64,000 nucleotides of DNA from Bacillota bacterium (lineage in GTDB: Bacteria; Bacillota; Clostridia; Lachnospirales; Lachnospiraceae): the NCBI GenBank assembly GCA_023411215.1, contig JAEYOY010000019.1, forward strand, positions 38,781-102,780, read 5' to 3'. The position numbers and the translations under genes were made by a program. Positions 17,827-27,368 of this stretch are shown here, in pieces. The first letter of the stretch is position 1, and each line of letters begins with the position of its first letter. Below the pieces are notes generated by a model, which did not search any database, had not been told where the DNA came from, and saw only the letters and a list, made by a program, of their open reading frames with translations.

Positions 17827-19242
17827 TTGAAAACAACAGGATCAGAATTCTTGACTAGGAGTAAACCGTATGTGCGTAAGCTCATCGAGCTACTGTCAGA
17901 GAATTATCAGTATGTATCTGTTCTGGGCACGGATACGAGAGGTAAGGTATACCGTGTAGGAAAGACGGGTACCGAAGTGAATGATGTCATGCTGGCAGAA
18001 CGCGGCTTTGTAGTACGTGTTCATAACGGGGTGAATTATTCTGAGTATTCCTTTAATGAGATTGATGAGAGTAAGCTGAACAGCATCGTCTCTGAGATCA
18101 GGGATAAGCTACATAAGGTATCAAAAGAAATCAATGTGAATGCCTATGATTTAATCAACGAAGAAGAGATTGAGAAGCAATTCTTCAGTGAAACAGAGAT
18201 TGATCCGGAGAGCATAAGCGCTGAGCAGATTATTAGGGAATTAACATCTCTAAAGGATCTGGGATGTTCTCTGTCAGAACTGGTTGTAAATTTTAGAGCC
18301 ACATTAAGCTATACTCATGTATCAAAAATCTTTCTTTCTGCTAAAAAGGATCTGGAGCAATCCTACACGATCAGCGATGCTTCCTTACTTTGTGTTGCAA
18401 GAAGAGAGGAGAGAACAAAATATTATTTCCGAGGCTTTAACGGTATGATAGGCTATGAGACTCTTGAGGAAATGAAGCAGCTATGCCCGTTGGTAGTTGA
18501 TCAGTGTATCAAGCTGTTGGATGCGAAGGCTGTTCAGCCTGGTGAATATGATGTCATTTGCGCACCGGAGATAGCCGGTTTGATTGCTCATGAAGCCTTT
18601 GGCCACGGTGTTGAGATGGATATGTTTGTAAAGAAAAGAGCAAAGGGTGCCGAGTATATCGGTAAGCAGATAGCCTCTCCGATTACAACAATGCATGACG
18701 GTGCGGCAGCAGCGAGCCATGTATCCTCTTATCTTTTTGATGATGAGGGAACCCTTGGTACAGACACCACCATCATAAAAGAGGGTATCCTGAAAAACGG
18801 TATCTCTGATTTACTGTCAGCTCTGAAGCTTGGGACTACTCCTACCGGAAACGGAAAAAGACAATCCTTCGAGCGTAAGGCTTACTCTCGAATGACGAAT
18901 ACCTTCTTCTCCGCCGGAACGGATAAATACGAAGATATGCTGGCTTCTATAAAGTATGGTTACCAAATAGAAGGACTTTACAGCGGTATGGAGGACCCTA
19001 AGAATTGGGGTATTCAATGTATAGCGTTACTGGGAAGAGAAATCGTAGACGGTAAGCTGACCGGAAATCTGATCTCACCCGTTGTTATGACCGGTTTTGT
19101 ACCTGAGCTGCTGCAATCCATCTCTATGGTATCCGAGACAGTTGAGCTGGAGGGTGGCGGTTATTGTGGTAAGGGTTATAAAGAATATGTAAGGACATCC
19201 AGTGGCGGTCCCTATATCAAAGCGAAAGTGAGGTTGGGTTAA
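17827..19242 (+). CDS. tldD: TldD metallopeptidase-family protein
   Basis: A 471-residue TldD/PmbA family member with the zinc motif H255-E-A-F-G-H260 and the late Cys-containing block G-G-G-Y-C-G-K-G. TldD/TldE form a heterodimer that degrades unfolded or leader peptides in the cytosol (e.g. microcin B17, CcdA). Start is TTG at 17827, six bases after a run of G. Overlaps the tldE-like start by one base, so the two are co-translated. Confidence 0.9.
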   Translation: MKTTGSEFLTRSKPYVRKLIELLSENYQYVSVLGTDTRGKVYRVGKTGTEVNDVMLAERGFVVRVHNGVNYSEYSFNEIDESKLNSIVSEIRDKLHKVSKEINVNAYDLINEEEIEKQFFSETEIDPESISAEQIIRELTSLKDLGCSLSELVVNFRATLSYTHVSKIFLSAKKDLEQSYTISDASLLCVARREERTKYYFRGFNGMIGYETLEEMKQLCPLVVDQCIKLLDAKAVQPGEYDVICAPEIAGLIAHEAFGHGVEMDMFVKKRAKGAEYIGKQIASPITTMHDGAAAASHVSSYLFDDEGTLGTDTTIIKEGILKNGISDLLSALKLGTTPTGNGKRQSFERKAYSRMTNTFFSAGTDKYEDMLASIKYGYQIEGLYSGMEDPKNWGIQCIALLGREIVDGKLTGNLISPVVMTGFVPELLQSISMVSETVELEGGGYCGKGYKEYVRTSSGGPYIKAKVRLG

Positions 19243-20546
19243 TGTTAGAGCAAATCAGAAGAATCCTCATGAATCAGAAAGACATTTCTGGCTATAAAAT
19301 CAAAGAAACTCTGATCCAATCCAATGAGTTGTTTTTTGTAAAGAAGAATGTGGATATGGACCGGGCAAAAAGTGTACATCATTACAATATAACAGTATAT
19401 GTAGATTTTACCGAGGAGGGAGTGAAATATAAGGGCTCCTCAACAACGAGTATCCACCCTACCATGAACGAGGGTGAGATTGAGAAAGCAATCCGGGACG
19501 CCGCCTTTGCTGCCGGCTTCGTTAAGAATCCCTATTATCCGCTAGTAAGTCCGACAAGCTTCAATGTAGCTTTGCCGAAAAGCAATTTTGCGGGGGAAGA
19601 TCTTCCCTACTGGATGAACGAAATCACGAAAGCAATCTATAAAAATGATATCTATGATAAGGGCGGCATAAATTCCTGTGAAATCTTCTTGAATAAAACA
19701 ATCACAAGAATTGTCAATTCCGAGGGTGTTGATGTCTCAGAGGAAGGTTATCGCTGCATGGTAGAATTCATTACCACCTGGAAGGAAGAGGGAGAGGAAA
19801 TTGAGTTGTACCGCTGCATTGATTGCTCCGATTTTGATGCGGAGCTTTTGGCTGATGAGGTCAAGAATATGATCAATATCTGCAAGGAGAAGGCAATTGC
19901 AAGAAACACACCTGCATTAAAGACGGCTTCCGTAATTCTTACCAGGGAAGCGGTGAAGGATTTCTTTACTTATTATTACTCCAAGAGCAATGCTTCCTCT
20001 GTATATAACCAATCTTCTACCTGGAAGATTGGAGATAAGGTGCAGGGGGATGAGGTAAAGGGTGATCGGATTACCTTAATGCTCGATCCGTTCATGAAGA
20101 ATTCGACGAACTCAGAAGCCTATGATTCAGATGGCTTTCCTGTAAAACCGGTGAAAATTATTGACCAGGGTGAACTGAAGCAGTATTCGGCCGATACCAG
20201 ATATGCATATTATCTTGGGGTGGCACCGACCGGTAATATCGGGAATGTTTTTGTAGAGAGCGGTAGCCGAACAATGGAAGAGCTAAAGAAGGAACCTTAT
20301 CTGATGACAGCAGCCTTTTCGGATTTTACAGTAGATGATATGACAGGTGATTTTTGCGGTGAGATTCGTCTAGCCTGGTATTACGATGGCAAGACAACAA
20401 TCCCCGTAACCGGAGGCTCCATAACCGGCAATATTGGTGAGCTTCAGCATGAGATGTATCTGACTAAGGAACGTCAGAAGGACAATAACTTCGAAGGACC
20501 GGCCATGGTGCTGTTGAAGAATGTCACCGTTGCAGGAATTGAATAA
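19242..20546 (+). CDS. TldE/PmbA-like partner of TldD
   Basis: A 434-residue homologue of TldD without the HExxxH motif, as expected for the non-catalytic subunit. It has the typical C-terminal G-S-I-T-G-N-I block. Starts at ATG 19242 within the TAATG overlap. The pair is a standard arrangement; no peptide-toxin gene was seen alongside. Confidence 0.88.
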   Translation: MLEQIRRILMNQKDISGYKIKETLIQSNELFFVKKNVDMDRAKSVHHYNITVYVDFTEEGVKYKGSSTTSIHPTMNEGEIEKAIRDAAFAAGFVKNPYYPLVSPTSFNVALPKSNFAGEDLPYWMNEITKAIYKNDIYDKGGINSCEIFLNKTITRIVNSEGVDVSEEGYRCMVEFITTWKEEGEEIELYRCIDCSDFDAELLADEVKNMINICKEKAIARNTPALKTASVILTREAVKDFFTYYYSKSNASSVYNQSSTWKIGDKVQGDEVKGDRITLMLDPFMKNSTNSEAYDSDGFPVKPVKIIDQGELKQYSADTRYAYYLGVAPTGNIGNVFVESGSRTMEELKKEPYLMTAAFSDFTVDDMTGDFCGEIRLAWYYDGKTTIPVTGGSITGNIGELQHEMYLTKERQKDNNFEGPAMVLLKNVTVAGIE

Positions 20547-20570
20547 AAACAATTAAATAGTAAACATCCC

Positions 20571-20608
20571 AAACTGGATAATCTCTCTATAGAGGGATTA
20601 TCCAGTTT
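20571..20608 (+). terminator. terminator after tldDE
   Basis: Nearly perfect hairpin, arms AAACTGGATAATC and GATTATCCAGTTT with an inner TCTCTATAGAG, 24 bp after the stop codon. Confidence 0.75.
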
Positions 20609-20700
20609 GTAATTTATAACAAGTAAAATGACTTATCATTTTATTTTGTTTGGTATGAATATTATTCCCTCCTCGGTTAAGTTATTGAAGAGTTGGGTTG

Positions 20701-21633
20701 TTATCTGAGATAATAGTAGTTCATTACGGACTGTTCCACAAATTCACAGGACTGATATAAGCTAAGGGCATTCTTATTAGTACATACGACATCCAGTTCA
20801 ATAACTGTGACACCTTGTGCTTCAATCAATCTAAGTGTTTCTGCTAAACCCTTTCGTCCATAGCCCTTTCCACGATATTCCGGTAATATACCAAAGCCGA
20901 AGATAAAGGCATACTGTCCATTATATTCTACATTGATTTTACCAATGGAGGATCCGTTAAATTCGATCATATAGGTCTTTTGATTCTCCGGCTGTTCCTC
21001 CAAGGTAGACAGGTAATATTCACCGTCTTCCTCTGTAAGATTCTTTTCATTGAATAAAATTGCATTAAATTGAGCGAGTTTCTTCTCGTCCATTTTACTG
21101 GCAGGGCGTAATGTTACCGCCTGGTTAGTAAGCCGCTCTGAATTATCTTCGATTTGAGAAGCAGAACCAGATATTCGTTTCATTCGATATTCTGAGTGGG
21201 CATAGCTGCTGCTGTTTGCCTTTAGAAAGTTCATACCGGACTCGGAGCCACCATCGGCCAAAATTAGGAGCTGCTTAAAATCAGAGTGTTGACATTCGTT
21301 CAAAGCAAGAGCCAGTAAGCGATGGAAGATTCCTTGCTTTCGATACATTGGATGAGTCATTCCGCAAAGCTCTCCGGTAACACCGTCAAAGCACGATATT
21401 CCCAGATAGGCAACAAGGGTATTCTCGATAAAATATAGGAACTCCCTTTTACTGCTGGTTGGTGTCTCCCGGTTTTCAGCAAGGCCGCCCAAATGAAGCT
21501 TATAATCCAGCTCCAGCTTTAAATTGATACTTTCATGTTTGCAGCAAATATCCATAAGCGGATGAATCAAATTATATTCTGATTGGGTGATATATTCTGC
21601 AACTTGGATACTGTGTTGTTGTATGATTGACAT
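20701..21633 (-). CDS. GNAT acetyltransferase with two GNAT domains
   Basis: A 310-residue protein. The C-terminal GNAT domain (about 165-308) has the acetyl-CoA motif L-P-E-Y-R-G-K-G-Y-G-R-K-G. The N-terminal half is a second, degenerate GNAT with M-Y-R-K-Q-G-I-F-H-R. Acceptor substrate unknown. GGGGGGATTAACA before the ATG gives a good start. Stands alone. Confidence 0.8.
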   Translation of the reverse strand: MSIIQQHSIQVAEYITQSEYNLIHPLMDICCKHESINLKLELDYKLHLGGLAENRETPTSSKREFLYFIENTLVAYLGISCFDGVTGELCGMTHPMYRKQGIFHRLLALALNECQHSDFKQLLILADGGSESGMNFLKANSSSYAHSEYRMKRISGSASQIEDNSERLTNQAVTLRPASKMDEKKLAQFNAILFNEKNLTEEDGEYYLSTLEEQPENQKTYMIEFNGSSIGKINVEYNGQYAFIFGFGILPEYRGKGYGRKGLAETLRLIEAQGVTVIELDVVCTNKNALSLYQSCEFVEQSVMNYYYLR

Positions 21634-21828
21634 TGTTAATCCCCCCTATTCCGATTCTTGTCAAATACATGCTAAGTATAACAGATAAGAAGAATAATTC
21701 AATAAAAGAGATTTAGTAAATTAATAATAAGCGGTTGTCTGTTATAAAGAATAAGGTTTTGCTATGATTAAGTTATGAGACATTTGGTTGAAGAGGAAGA
21801 GGCACAGAGCGCCATCATGGAGGAAAAT

Positions 21829-21962
21829 ATGAATATTCAAGAGGTACCTTTTAGTGCAATTGATTGGAACTTAGTTAGCTCGGTAATTCATCCCGGTATT
21901 ACCGGAGAAGCTTACCGGAGAGTCTATGAAATAGGAATCTTCGGGTGAAAGATGATACTTAA
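21829..21962 (+). pseudogene. remnant of a DHCW-motif cupin gene
   Basis: From ATG 21829 (GGAGG ahead) the reading frame gives 39 residues beginning MNIQEVPFSAIDWNLV with H-P-G-I-T-G-E-A-Y-R-R, which resembles the N-terminus of small DHCW-motif cupin proteins. It stops at TGA 21946. If one base is added near 21937, the next codons read G-x-L-R-V-K, as in the family, before a second stop at 21960. The remaining two thirds of such a gene are missing. Frameshifted and truncated relic; family call moderate. Confidence 0.45.
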
Positions 21963-22095
21963 TAAGTTGGTGAGGCTATTTTGTAGGTATTTTTTCGATT
22001 ATGTCATCACATGACATAGCTCTATGCTATATTGTAGCTAGAAGGCAATACCATCACTATAGTTTGTAGACTAGTAATTGAGAGGGAGGGATTTT

Positions 22096-23001
22096 ATGCC
22101 GTACCAGTTAAATGATAAATTAGTTGTTGGAATTTCCTCCAGAGCCTTATTCGATCTGGAGTATGAGAATGGAATCTATAATGAAAATGGCCTTGAAGAA
22201 TACATTCGTTATGAAATTGAACATGAAGAGGAGGAGCTGAAGCCCGGAACGGCTTATTCCTTGATCAAAGCTTTATTGAACCTCAATGATTGTTTTAATT
22301 CCAGTATCATCGAAGTGATTGTAATGTCCAGGAACAGCCCGGAGACTGGTCTCCGTGTATTCAACTCCATTGACCGAAGAGAGCTTGGAATTGAAAGGGC
22401 TTGCTTCACTGGTGGTGAGAATATAGCCAAATACCTTGCGGCCTTCAAAGTAGATTTGTTCTTGTCAAAGAACGAACAAGATGTGCAGGAGGCTATTGAT
22501 GCCGGATTTGCAGCTGCTTTAATTTATGATGTTCCTAAGAATTATACTCCTGACGATAATGAGATTCGAATTGCTTTTGATGCAGATGCAGTCATCTTCT
22601 CAGAGGAATCAGAGGAAATTTATCAGAAACAGGGATTAGAGGCATTCTTAGAGCATGAGAAGGCAAATGCAGAGAAGGTATTGCCTGATGGGCCTTTTGC
22701 GAAGCTTCTTCGTACGCTTTCTGCAATTAAGGAGAAATATCCGAATAAGCTTCGGATCGCAATCATTACAGCACGTAATAACCCCGCACATAAAAGAGTA
22801 ATACTGACCTTAAGGCAGTGGGGTGTGCATATTGATGAAGCATTTTTTCTGGGAGGTGTGGAGAAGAAAGCGATACTAAAGGCCTTCAATGCACACATTT
22901 TCTTTGATGATCAGGACACACATGTAAGGCCGGCGTCTACAGAGATTCCATCGGGAAGAGTGCCTTATAAATCAGCTTCTACTATCAAAAAAGAAGCTTA
23001 A
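22096..23001 (+). CDS. cytosolic 5'-nucleotidase, cN-I type
   Basis: A 301-residue HAD-like nucleotidase matching the NT5C1/cN-I family: motif I A-F-D-A-D-A-V-I-F-S at about 157, then I-A-I-I-T-A-R-N-N-P and the late acidic motif I-F-F-D-D-Q-D-T-H. The N-terminal half repeats some of these elements. Hydrolyses nucleoside 5'-monophosphates. Start at ATG 22096 behind GGAGGG. Monocistronic with a terminator at 23065. Confidence 0.85.
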   Translation: MPYQLNDKLVVGISSRALFDLEYENGIYNENGLEEYIRYEIEHEEEELKPGTAYSLIKALLNLNDCFNSSIIEVIVMSRNSPETGLRVFNSIDRRELGIERACFTGGENIAKYLAAFKVDLFLSKNEQDVQEAIDAGFAAALIYDVPKNYTPDDNEIRIAFDADAVIFSEESEEIYQKQGLEAFLEHEKANAEKVLPDGPFAKLLRTLSAIKEKYPNKLRIAIITARNNPAHKRVILTLRQWGVHIDEAFFLGGVEKKAILKAFNAHIFFDDQDTHVRPASTEIPSGRVPYKSASTIKKEA

Positions 23002-23064
23002 GTATATAGAATTACGACTTACGGATAAAGTCACACTTTGCGAGCTTGTTTTGTCATGAATATT

Positions 23065-23113
23065 GGGGCTGTTTCAAAACTCGAAGCTATATCTACTGTT
23101 TTGAAACAGTCCC
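23065..23113. terminator. terminator, CTGTTTCAAAAC family
   Basis: Arms GGGGCTGTTTCAAAAC and GTTTTGAAACAGTCCC, loop of 17 nt, then CTTTCGTTT. Between convergent genes; serves either direction. Related to elements at 575-658 and 43474-43563. Confidence 0.75.
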
Positions 23114-23177
23114 TTTCGTTTAGTGTATTTTAGGATATCATCGAATTAACCAGATAAACCTCATTAAGATACCATTG

Positions 23178-23531
23178 TTAATAACGTCTCGTCGGGTTGG
23201 AATAATCCCTATAATAATTATAATAGTTTCCATTTCGTTGATTTTGGTTGTCCATCCTTCTTTGCTGATCCGCTTCATTGATCGGATTATCCTGTCTAGG
23301 AGTATTAGCTGGATCCCAATTATCCCTGACGGCATCAATAGGCGGCTTCTCCTTCGTATTTCGCTGTCTTCTGTGTGGGTTAATAATAGAGCCTATAATA
23401 ATACCTAACAGAAAGAAGGTAACGATGAAGGCAATAAAGTATATAAAGAAGTTCTCGCTAGTGATTGGCAATATCGAAATATTTACATTAGTAAAGGGAA
23501 AACAACGGAAGAGTGTGACAATTTCATTCAA
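23178..23531 (-). CDS. small membrane protein with Asn/Gln/Arg-rich tail
   Basis: A 117-residue protein: one strong membrane segment (about 28-50), then a hydrophilic tail rich in Asn, Gln, Arg and Tyr (residues 55-117) with low-complexity NYYNYYRDY. Start codon is TTG at 23531, nine bases after AAGGAG. The good site and normal topology favour this strand over the overlapping plus-strand frames. Family not recognised. Confidence 0.6.
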   Translation of the reverse strand: MNEIVTLFRCFPFTNVNISILPITSENFFIYFIAFIVTFFLLGIIIGSIINPHRRQRNTKEKPPIDAVRDNWDPANTPRQDNPINEADQQRRMDNQNQRNGNYYNYYRDYSNPTRRY

Positions 23532-23663
23532 AATAAAACACTCCTTTACAAATTATTCACTATTTATATATGCTGTGACAACTTTAAAGGTTACATAAGA
23601 AGTAGTATAATGGCAGCAGGAAGTGGTAATCTTAAGATGATAACACAGGAACTTAATCGAGCG

Positions 23664-23714
23664 TTGACATATATATTGTGCTTAGTATATAATGTTACTA
23701 CAATATATTGTACA
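23664..23714 (+). promoter_or_regulatory. nrdJ promoter with two NrdR-like boxes
   Basis: TTGACA (23664-23669), 18-bp spacer, TATAAT (23688-23693). Two sites resemble the NrdR box: one centred at 23673.5 (TATATATTGTG part matches) and one at 23705.5 with a perfect core CAATATATTG. Their centres are 32 bp apart, three helical turns, the spacing known for NrdR. Box 1 covers the -35 side, box 2 lies just after the -10. Confidence 0.7.
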
Positions 23715-23833
23715 TAGAGCTGTAAAGGAAGAATATGCATGTATGGCTATCATGAGAGTCAGAGAGCATTTGGCATACATTCTTATGATGCAGATTGATT
23801 TTGTATTCATAGGGTAATAAGGAGGATTTTGTG

Positions 23834-25918
23834 ATGGAATTATTGTCGAAGGAATTCGTCAAACAATATATAGATAGACAGTCTCCTCTGAGTCACATCG
23901 GAGAATTTGTATATCTTCGAACCTATTCCAGATATTTGGAGGATAAGAAGAGAAGAGAGAACTGGTATGAGACTGTTCTGAGGACAACCAATTACAACAT
24001 TGAACTAGGTTCGGAATTTAAGATAAAGAATAATATACCAATCGATTGGAATAAGGAAAAAGAAGAGGCACAGCTTCTTTATGACAATTTATATCATTTA
24101 CGAACCTTTACTTCGGGCAGAACCCTTTATATGGGGGGGACTGAGGTTGTTAAGCAATACCCTCTATCGAATTACAATTGTGCCTTTACTAATATAGAAA
24201 AGATGAAGGATCTGGTAGATGTATTCTATCTCTTGATGTTGGGAAGCGGGGTCGGCATTCGAATTGACAGGGAGTATATCAGCAGATTACCGCAGGTACG
24301 CCATATCGAATTGGAGAGCCGTTATGATTTCAATATCCGAATGTCTACTTCAAAAGAAGAGATGGAGCATTCGGGAATGTTTATTGATCTAAGTGATTCA
24401 ACCACTGCTATACTGAAAGTAGGCGACAGTAAGGAGGGGTGGTGTGAAGCTCTGGAGACTTATTTTAAGCTGGTAACAGCAGATCAATACAATCATATTA
24501 ACAAGCTGATCATTGATTACAGCTACGTAAGACCGGAGGGTGAGCGTCTGAAGCGTTTTGGCGGAAGAGCTTCGGGACATAAGTCTATCAAGCGGATGTT
24601 TGAGAAGATGAATAAGGTGTTTCATCGCAGACAGGATTATCAGTTAAAGTCAATCGATATCTTGGATATTGCTACCATCATCAGTGAGAATGTGGTTTCC
24701 GGCGGTGTAAGGCGCAGTGCAATGATGGTAATCTGTGACGAGAACGACGAAGAGGTTATTCGCGCAAAGCGTAATATTTATAAGGTGGTAGACGGTAAAT
24801 GGCTGGAGGATAAGGAGATTTCTCACCGCAAAATGAGTAATAATTCGATCCTGTATACTCACCGACCATCTCTGGAGTATATAAAGGAGATTATTCATTC
24901 AATTAAAATAAATGGTGAGCCGGGCTTTATCAATGCCAGTGAAGCTCTCCGTAGAAAACCCTCTTTCCTTGGATGTAATCCCTGTGGAGAGATTTTGCTC
25001 CGGTCGAAGCAATGCTGTAATCTGACCACCAATAATTTGATGGCCTTTGTTAAGGATAATAGGCTGGACAAGGATGCTTTGAAGGAGGTTCTTCGACTGT
25101 CGGTAAGAGTAGCGATACGAATGACTTTGGTAGAAGTTGAGCTTCCGGAATGGAACCGTGTGATGCAGGAGGATCGTATCATTGGAGTATCCCTTACCGG
25201 TATGATGGATATGATGAATAAGACGAAGATGACCTATGATGAGCTGGCAGCGTTACTTTCAGAGCTACGTTCGGTCGTTCATTCGGAGGGCAGACGGTAT
25301 TGTGAGGAATTAGGGATCGATCCGCCTCAGCTAATGACTACCATTAAGCCTGAGGGCAGCCTCTCCACACTGCCATGTGTAAGCTCGGGAATTCACTATG
25401 CGCATTCCGACTACTATATCAGAAGAATTAGAATCTCTGCATCCGATCCCTTATATAGGATGATTGCAGCCCAGGGCAGCTATCCCATCTATGATGAGAA
25501 TGGGTCCTTGGGAGAGGAAGGCACCGTTAAGGTGATAGAGTTCCCGATAAAGGCACCAAAGGGAAGGACAAAATATGATGTTGGAGCGATAGAACAGCTT
25601 GAGCTATATAAGCTTTCAATGCTTTACTGGTCTGATCATAATACTTCGATTACAGTGCATGTAAGAGAGCATGAATGGGAGGACGTTGCCGAGTGGTTAT
25701 ATGATAACTTCGAATATACGGTAGGGATCACTTTCCTGCCGCTAATGGAGGAGACGTATCCTCTGCTTCCCTATGAATGTACAACCAGGGAGGATTATGA
25801 GGAACGAATGAAAAAGGTGAAGGCCATCGACTATGAACTGCTGGCAGCCTTGGATGATTCTGAGGAACGGGAGATTGATGATAAGGAGTGCGAAACCGGA
25901 GTCTGCCCAATCCGATGA
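23834..25918 (+). CDS. nrdJ: adenosylcobalamin-dependent ribonucleoside-triphosphate reductase (class II)
   Basis: Makes dNTPs from NTPs using a B12-generated thiyl radical; works with or without oxygen. The 694-residue length and sequence follow the monomeric Lactobacillus leichmannii type. Visible residues: C116 in N-Y-N-C-A-F (first active-site Cys), C384 in C-N-P-C-G-E-I (thiyl radical Cys), the S-K-Q-C-C-N block for the second redox Cys, and a C-terminal shuttle pair C686-x4-C691. ATG at 23834 is eight bases after GGAGG. Predicted NrdR control from the two boxes upstream. No B12 riboswitch seen. Confidence 0.93.
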   Translation: MELLSKEFVKQYIDRQSPLSHIGEFVYLRTYSRYLEDKKRRENWYETVLRTTNYNIELGSEFKIKNNIPIDWNKEKEEAQLLYDNLYHLRTFTSGRTLYMGGTEVVKQYPLSNYNCAFTNIEKMKDLVDVFYLLMLGSGVGIRIDREYISRLPQVRHIELESRYDFNIRMSTSKEEMEHSGMFIDLSDSTTAILKVGDSKEGWCEALETYFKLVTADQYNHINKLIIDYSYVRPEGERLKRFGGRASGHKSIKRMFEKMNKVFHRRQDYQLKSIDILDIATIISENVVSGGVRRSAMMVICDENDEEVIRAKRNIYKVVDGKWLEDKEISHRKMSNNSILYTHRPSLEYIKEIIHSIKINGEPGFINASEALRRKPSFLGCNPCGEILLRSKQCCNLTTNNLMAFVKDNRLDKDALKEVLRLSVRVAIRMTLVEVELPEWNRVMQEDRIIGVSLTGMMDMMNKTKMTYDELAALLSELRSVVHSEGRRYCEELGIDPPQLMTTIKPEGSLSTLPCVSSGIHYAHSDYYIRRIRISASDPLYRMIAAQGSYPIYDENGSLGEEGTVKVIEFPIKAPKGRTKYDVGAIEQLELYKLSMLYWSDHNTSITVHVREHEWEDVAEWLYDNFEYTVGITFLPLMEETYPLLPYECTTREDYEERMKKVKAIDYELLAALDDSEEREIDDKECETGVCPIR

Positions 25919-25941
25919 TTTGGTAAGCTTTTATTATGTTC

Positions 25942-26066
25942 TTGACAAAATAAAATAGGAGTGTGTATAATTACCTCTAATTTCTAGTGTTTTGTTTAAT
26001 TATTTAAAGTGAATATAATGTCTTATGTATCGACAGAGGCGTCTTAGTTTATCTAAGGCGCCTTTT
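25942..26066 (+). ncRNA. candidate small RNA or truncated leader, promoter to terminator
   Basis: A consensus promoter (TTGACA 25942-25947, 18-bp spacer, TATAAT 25966-25971) is followed only about 65 bp later by a terminator (arms AGGCGTCTTAG 26037-26047 and CTAAGGCGCCT 26053-26063, then T4). This would yield an 89-nt RNA with no good ORF. A small hairpin GTC...GAC (26020-26034) precedes the terminator. The layout and part of the sequence match the nif leader at 30563-30678. IS110 lies immediately downstream, before modA. Confidence 0.45.
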
Positions 26067-26201
26067 GTTATTGTATAGACTAACTATGTCAAGTAGTTAA
26101 TTTATATTAGTTTTACTGTTATAAAATTGTACTTTGAAAATCGCATGACAAATAAAGCACCTTTTAAAGCTGCTTTGAAAGAGTGATATGAGAGGTGAAA
26201 A

Positions 26202-27368
26202 TTATTTTATGTAAGCCTCATGTTTCATTTCCATACTGTAAAGTACTCTGACAAGTTTTTTTGCAACGTGAGAAACTGCTACATTATAGGGCTTCCCTTC
26301 TGCCCGTTTCTTCTGTAAGAATAAACTAAAATTAGTATCCCAGTTACCAACATTTTTAGCAGCTGTAAAGAGTGCGAAACGTAGGTATTTCGAGCCTCGT
26401 TTAACCATTTTAGCATGTGTTGATGTATACTGCCCAGATTGATAGATGGATGGCTCCATTCCAGCAAATGCAAGTATCTTTTCGGCATTAGGAAAATCAG
26501 AAAAGTCACCTATTTCAGCATGGATGACAGCTGCAGTTATATAAGAAATACCGGGAATTGTAATAAAAGGAGAATCTATATTTTTAACAATCTCTTTTAT
26601 TCTTTTCTCAATTACTTCGGTTTGTTCCTGTAGAAGAAAAATGCGAGCTAACGTTTGCTGTAGTTCAATAGCCTGTATACCATCGCAGGTTCCAATCGAT
26701 TGTTTGGCTGCTTCTCTGATTTCAATTGCTTTTTGGCGACCATAATGACCTTTTGAATATTTGGATAAAAGGTTTGTCAAATGAGTCAGATGAGCCTTTG
26801 AAATGGCGTTGGCATCGGTGTATTCACTCATAAGGTGATAAACAGAATTAACCTGCAACTCATTAACTATTTTCTCTAATTCAGGGAATATGATATTCAT
26901 CAGTCTGGCGAACGATACTTTGAGCCTAGAGCAATCTTTTACAAGGTTAAAGCGATATCTTGTTAATGACTTTAGTTCTTTTTCATGGTATGATGCAGGT
27001 ACATAGGGCGTTAGCTTCTGTGTCATCAGCATTGATACGATTGATTGGGCGTCAGCCTTGTCCGTTTTAGTCTTTCTAAAGCTTTGACTTTTTTTGTATA
27101 GACTAGTATGAAGCGGATTGATAATAAAAAGGTGGTAGTTTTTATTAGCGAGGAAATCAGCGATATTGTTGCTATAATGACCAGTTGCTTCCAGCCCTAT
27201 TTTTATTGCTTCGGGGTTGTTGGTACAGGATTGCATACGCTGAAGTAAAAGAGAAAATCCGATAAGATCATTAGAAATGGTGAAGACATGGAAAAGAATT
27301 TCGCCGTCCGAATTAGAGATAAGACAATCGTGCTTATCCTTTGCAACATCAATGCCTACGTAGATCAT
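26202..27368 (-). CDS. IS110 family transposase (DEDD recombinase)
   Basis: A 388-residue full-length protein. The N-terminal RuvC-like domain has D7 (G-I-D-V-A-K), E60 (G-L-E-A-T-G) and D103/D106 (K-T-D-K-A-D-A), the DEDD set. The C-terminal Transposase_20 domain has P-G-I-S-Y-I-T-A and the serine-containing E-P-S-I-Y-Q-S-G with K-R-G-S-K-Y-L-R. No frameshift or stop, so the element may be active. GGAG precedes the ATG. IS110 enzymes use a bridge RNA encoded beside the gene; the 5' side (27369-27600) is the candidate. Confidence 0.93.
   Translation of the reverse strand: MIYVGIDVAKDKHDCLISNSDGEILFHVFTISNDLIGFSLLLQRMQSCTNNPEAIKIGLEATGHYSNNIADFLANKNYHLFIINPLHTSLYKKSQSFRKTKTDKADAQSIVSMLMTQKLTPYVPASYHEKELKSLTRYRFNLVKDCSRLKVSFARLMNIIFPELEKIVNELQVNSVYHLMSEYTDANAISKAHLTHLTNLLSKYSKGHYGRQKAIEIREAAKQSIGTCDGIQAIELQQTLARIFLLQEQTEVIEKRIKEIVKNIDSPFITIPGISYITAAVIHAEIGDFSDFPNAEKILAFAGMEPSIYQSGQYTSTHAKMVKRGSKYLRFALFTAAKNVGNWDTNFSLFLQKKRAEGKPYNVAVSHVAKKLVRVLYSMEMKHEAYIK

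Noticed and set aside
23175..23598. Plus-strand ORFs of 77 and 106 residues
   Set aside because: Complement of the low-complexity tail of the minus-strand membrane protein, which has AAGGAG and normal topology.
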